Part shown: in pieces, positions 61,328 through 64,000 of the stretch
Position numbering within the stretch: the stretch's first letter is position 1
How the letters are laid out: every line of letters starts with the position of its first letter
Source: JAAXHH01 sp965202605
Lineage (GTDB): Bacteria; JAAXHH01
DNA length: 64,000 bases
Direction: 5' to 3'
Assembly (NCBI GenBank): GCA_965202605.1
Contig: OZ241838.1
Coordinates: 1,116,001 to 1,180,000, forward strand
The notes under the pieces: generated by a model
The model's database searches: none
What the model saw: the letters and a program-made list of their open reading frames with translations, nothing else
Told to the model about the DNA's origin: nothing
Translations under genes and position numbers: made by a program

Positions 61328-64000
61328 ATGCTGACCGCAAGGGTTTGCAGATTTGCTGCTTTATCGATCGGTCTGTTATGTATTAACCACGTTACAATCA
61401 CCACCGCGCACGCCGACCAGCAGGAGGAGGCGGATATAGACTCCCTCTTCATGCTGCCCGTTATTGAAGCGGAGGCAGTCATCGTGACCGGTACGGCGGT
61501 TCGCGAAACTCCGATCGATCTGCCCTATGCGGTCGCCCGCATCGACCGGGAAGCGCTGGCCGAACAGGGGGCCCCGTCCCTTGTCGACCTGTTCAAGAAC
61601 CTGAGCGCGAGCAACGGGGTCATCGGCGAGGCCAACAGCTGGTACAACGCGCAGTCGGGCGACATCCCGGAAACCGTGGCGAACATCAACCTCCGGGGCC
61701 TCGGCGCCTCGCGCAGCCTGGTGCTGCTGAACGGCCGGCGGCAGACCTACGTCGCGGGCCGGCTCGTAGGCGGCCGGTTTGTCGACGTGAACGCCTTCCC
61801 GGCCATCTCGATCGAACGGCTGGACATCCTCAAGGAAGGCGCGGGCGCCGTCTACGGGTCGGACGCGATAGCGGGCGTCGCCAACTTCATTACGCGGAGC
61901 AGCTTCGAAGGGTTTGAGCTGGATGTGTCCTATGACCATTTCGACTCCGCCGGAGACGCCCAGCTGGGCGGAATCTGGGGCGGCAAAGTCGGCGATTCCA
62001 ACCTGGTGGTATCCCTGGAACACAAACGCCGCCAGAACCTGCGCGCCGAAGAGCGGGACTGGGCGCTGCGCCCCTTTCCGAACTACGGATGGGGCTGGTC
62101 CTGGTACGGGAATCCCGGCGCGTTCATCATACCGGACGGGCTGCAGACCGACGAGAGCATCCTGGCCGGCGAGCCGCGATTCGTCGATCCCGGATGTACG
62201 GGCCTGGGCGGGTACCAGGTCGGCGCCAGCACGTGCCGCTTCCGCTACCAGCCCTGGGACAGCATCATCGAGAAACTCCAGCATACCCGGGGATTCGCCG
62301 AGTTGAACGGCTCGTTCGGCGAGACGAACTACCACCTGGAAGCGCTCTACCACGATGCCCGGGTCCCCGAATGGGAGACCACGCCGTCCTTTCCCCCGAT
62401 CGCCTTCTATGACGGCGTGCAGCAAGTACGCGCCGACCACCCCGGGCGGGTCGCCTTCGTCGAGCAGAACCCGACCTACACGAACGCCGACGGGGAAACG
62501 CTGGACCTTACCGGCGACCAGCCCTGGTACTTCTTCGGACGCCTGGTCGGCAACGCGGGCCCCGGACGGGCCCAGAGCAGGGAATCCCGCACCCGCCGCC
62601 TGGCCGGATCGCTCACGGGGCCGATCGGCGAGACCAGCGTGAGCTACGACCTGGGCGTTTCGTATTCCGATACGAAGGGGACGGTGCGCCAGCCGGCGGA
62701 ATACGCCTACCGCAAATTCCTGGCGTTCCGCGGTTACGGCGGACCGAACTGCGGCGTCGGGGTCGTACCGGACCCGAGCGCCCCTTCCGGGCTCGCCCTC
62801 GGGAACATCCCGAGCGGCGTCCTGCCGGGAACGGGGAACTGCTCGTACTTCAATCCCTTCAGCAACGGCATCCAGTATTCCGCGCAACCGGACGCCCCCT
62901 GGACGGACAGTCCGAATCCGAACTACCGCGCCGACCTGGCCCACAGCGCCGAACTGCTGGACTGGATCAACGAAAAGGTCGCCACGACCAGCGAGGCCAG
63001 CCTGCTGGTGCTGGACGGCGTGTTGAGCGGTGTCTTGAAAGAGGACGTCGCCAGCTACGCCACGGGGTACCAGTTGCGCCGCGTCGACGTGTCCGCCGTG
63101 CCCAACGCGCCCGGCGACCTCTCCCAGAACCCGTGCCGCGTACCGGGGGACAGGAGCTGTGCGATCCAGACCGGGTCCTTCACCTTTACGTCAGGGATCC
63201 ATCCCTATGAAGCCAACCAGACGACCCACGCCGTTTTCGCCGAACTGGCGCTCAAGCACGGCGACTGGCTGGACAGCCAGGCCGCCCTCCACTTCGAGGA
63301 CTACGGCTTCGCCAACAGCCTGGACCCGAAAGTCTCCCTGAGGGCGCAGGTCAATGACTTCCTGGCTTTCAGGGGCACGGTGCAGACCACGTTCCGCACG
63401 CCCTCTGTCGACGATCTCAACACGGACGTCGTCATCTACACGGCATATGTCGGACCGACGGGCGCCTGGAAGGCCATCGAAAACCGGGGCGTGGAAGACC
63501 TCGAGCCTGAAGAAGCGTTTACCTATAACCTGGGTGTCATCATCGAACACGACACCAGCTTCGAGATGGCGGTGGATTACTGGAACTTCGATTTCAACAA
63601 TCCCATCGGCGTCCTTCCCGACGCCGCGCTGGCGGCGGCCTACACGGACCCGGCGAAGCGCGCCGCGGTGCAGGACCGGATCTACTGTCCCGGCAACCGG
63701 AACGACGGGAGCTGCGCCCCCGGGGACATGGAACGGATCCGGATCAACCACATCAACTGGCCCGGACTCAAGACCTCGGGGATCGACTGGCATATCGGCG
63801 GACGCCAGGTGCTGGGCAATGGCGCGATCGACGCTCGCCTGGACGGCAGCTACACCCTGGACTATACCATCGAGGCGCTCATGCACAACGGCGTGGAGCT
63901 TGTCGGCGAGAACGAGGCCGTGGGTTTCCTCAACGCGACCAATCCCCTGGCGCCGCCGCTGCCTCCCCTGCGAATGCACGCGTCCCTGGGATACCACTGG
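61328..64000 (+). CDS. TonB-dependent outer-membrane receptor, C-terminus cut by window edge
   Basis: The frame is open to the last base (891 codons). A signal peptide ends in TAHAD near residue 30. The TonB-box-like segment is AEAVIVTG, followed by the plug domain: RETPIDLPYAVARIDREAL, VANINLRGLGASRSLVLLNG and DILKEGAGAVYGSDAIAGV. The beta-barrel then begins, with aromatic strands and extracellular cysteine-containing loops (CTGLGGYQVGASTC). The receptor imports a ligand too large for porins; the absence of siderophore or cobalamin genes nearby leaves its ligand open. The final barrel strands lie outside the window. Confidence 0.95.
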   Translation, partial: MLTARVCRFAALSIGLLCINHVTITTAHADQQEEADIDSLFMLPVIEAEAVIVTGTAVRETPIDLPYAVARIDREALAEQGAPSLVDLFKNLSASNGVIGEANSWYNAQSGDIPETVANINLRGLGASRSLVLLNGRRQTYVAGRLVGGRFVDVNAFPAISIERLDILKEGAGAVYGSDAIAGVANFITRSSFEGFELDVSYDHFDSAGDAQLGGIWGGKVGDSNLVVSLEHKRRQNLRAEERDWALRPFPNYGWGWSWYGNPGAFIIPDGLQTDESILAGEPRFVDPGCTGLGGYQVGASTCRFRYQPWDSIIEKLQHTRGFAELNGSFGETNYHLEALYHDARVPEWETTPSFPPIAFYDGVQQVRADHPGRVAFVEQNPTYTNADGETLDLTGDQPWYFFGRLVGNAGPGRAQSRESRTRRLAGSLTGPIGETSVSYDLGVSYSDTKGTVRQPAEYAYRKFLAFRGYGGPNCGVGVVPDPSAPSGLALGNIPSGVLPGTGNCSYFNPFSNGIQYSAQPDAPWTDSPNPNYRADLAHSAELLDWINEKVATTSEASLLVLDGVLSGVLKEDVASYATGYQLRRVDVSAVPNAPGDLSQNPCRVPGDRSCAIQTGSFTFTSGIHPYEANQTTHAVFAELALKHGDWLDSQAALHFEDYGFANSLDPKVSLRAQVNDFLAFRGTVQTTFRTPSVDDLNTDVVIYTAYVGPTGAWKAIENRGVEDLEPEEAFTYNLGVIIEHDTSFEMAVDYWNFDFNNPIGVLPDAALAAAYTDPAKRAAVQDRIYCPGNRNDGSCAPGDMERIRINHINWPGLKTSGIDWHIGGRQVLGNGAIDARLDGSYTLDYTIEALMHNGVELVGENEAVGFLNATNPLAPPLPPLRMHASLGYHW

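Noticed and set aside
61376..62944. Minus-strand open frame of 522 codons
   Set aside because: It is antisense to the TonB-dependent receptor plug and barrel, with no motif of its own.
1..64000. tRNA, rRNA, CRISPR arrays, insertion sequences, prophage genes
   Set aside because: No transposase, integrase or phage structural gene was seen. The repeats are short tandem units without spacers, and intergenic gaps showed no tRNA-like cloverleaf.

Overview
This 64 kb window is high-GC, gene-dense chromosomal DNA from a diderm bacterium. The evidence is a TonB-dependent receptor, several lipoboxes, a twin-arginine signal, and FtsH with an ECF sigma factor. The mix of many Gfo/Idh/MocA dehydrogenases, phytanoyl-CoA-dioxygenase-like (PhyH) enzymes, a sulfatase, a DUF2961/GH172 enzyme, ManD-like enolases and oligopeptide ABC transporters resembles uncultured, often marine or sponge-associated, FCB-type or neighbouring phyla such as Latescibacterota, Gemmatimonadota or Poribacteria. 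That placement is inference from gene content only. No rRNA, tRNA, CRISPR array or insertion sequence was seen.

Layout. 0-7.5 kb: a partial Gfo/Idh dehydrogenase and an M3 oligopeptidase, an FMN-dependent 2-hydroxyacid oxidase, an MFS transporter, a GH172-type enzyme and a DsbA/FrnE-like protein. 7.5-13.3 kb: a minus-strand oligopeptide ABC operon (permease, binding lipoprotein, permease) without ATPases, then an unknown protein and a Gfo/Idh gene broken by a one-base frameshift. 13.5-18.6 kb: an alanine/glycine:cation symporter, an ECF sigma factor, FtsH and an APH-fold phosphotransferase. 18.7-26.4 kb: a Tat-exported HisC-like aminotransferase and a complete five-gene oligopeptide ABC operon. 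26.5-31.4 kb: a 1656-residue surface lipoprotein with Ig-like repeats, leucine-rich repeats and a metalloprotease motif. 31.9-36.4 kb: an SDR/PhyH/ManD-like catabolic operon, a coiled-coil protein and a second PhyH protein with an unusual iron-ligand motif.

36.4-48.8 kb is a visibly AT-richer defence island. It holds a SEC-C zinc protein, an orphan HicB, a double-GHKL histidine kinase with its own receiver protein, a 5-cytosine methyltransferase with a Vsr endonuclease, and a type I restriction system whose HsdM and HsdS are fused. The kinase/receiver pair between the orphan antitoxin and the methylase is the best candidate for an under-described system.

48.8-64 kb returns to the high-GC background: a translationally coupled 2-hydroxyacid dehydrogenase/sulfatase/zinc alcohol dehydrogenase operon, a third PhyH protein, a Gfo/Idh protein, a penicillin-acylase-type hydrolase, an aldo/keto reductase, a PEGA-like lipoprotein, a RibD-C reductase, a STAS protein, a TIGR00027-type methyltransferase, and a TonB-dependent receptor that runs off the end.

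A recurrent small-scale feature is the short imperfect tandem repeat of unrelated units that begins at, or spans, the stop codon of a gene (4228, 52514, 57038, 58216), with others in intergenic gaps (13420, 20054, 21205).
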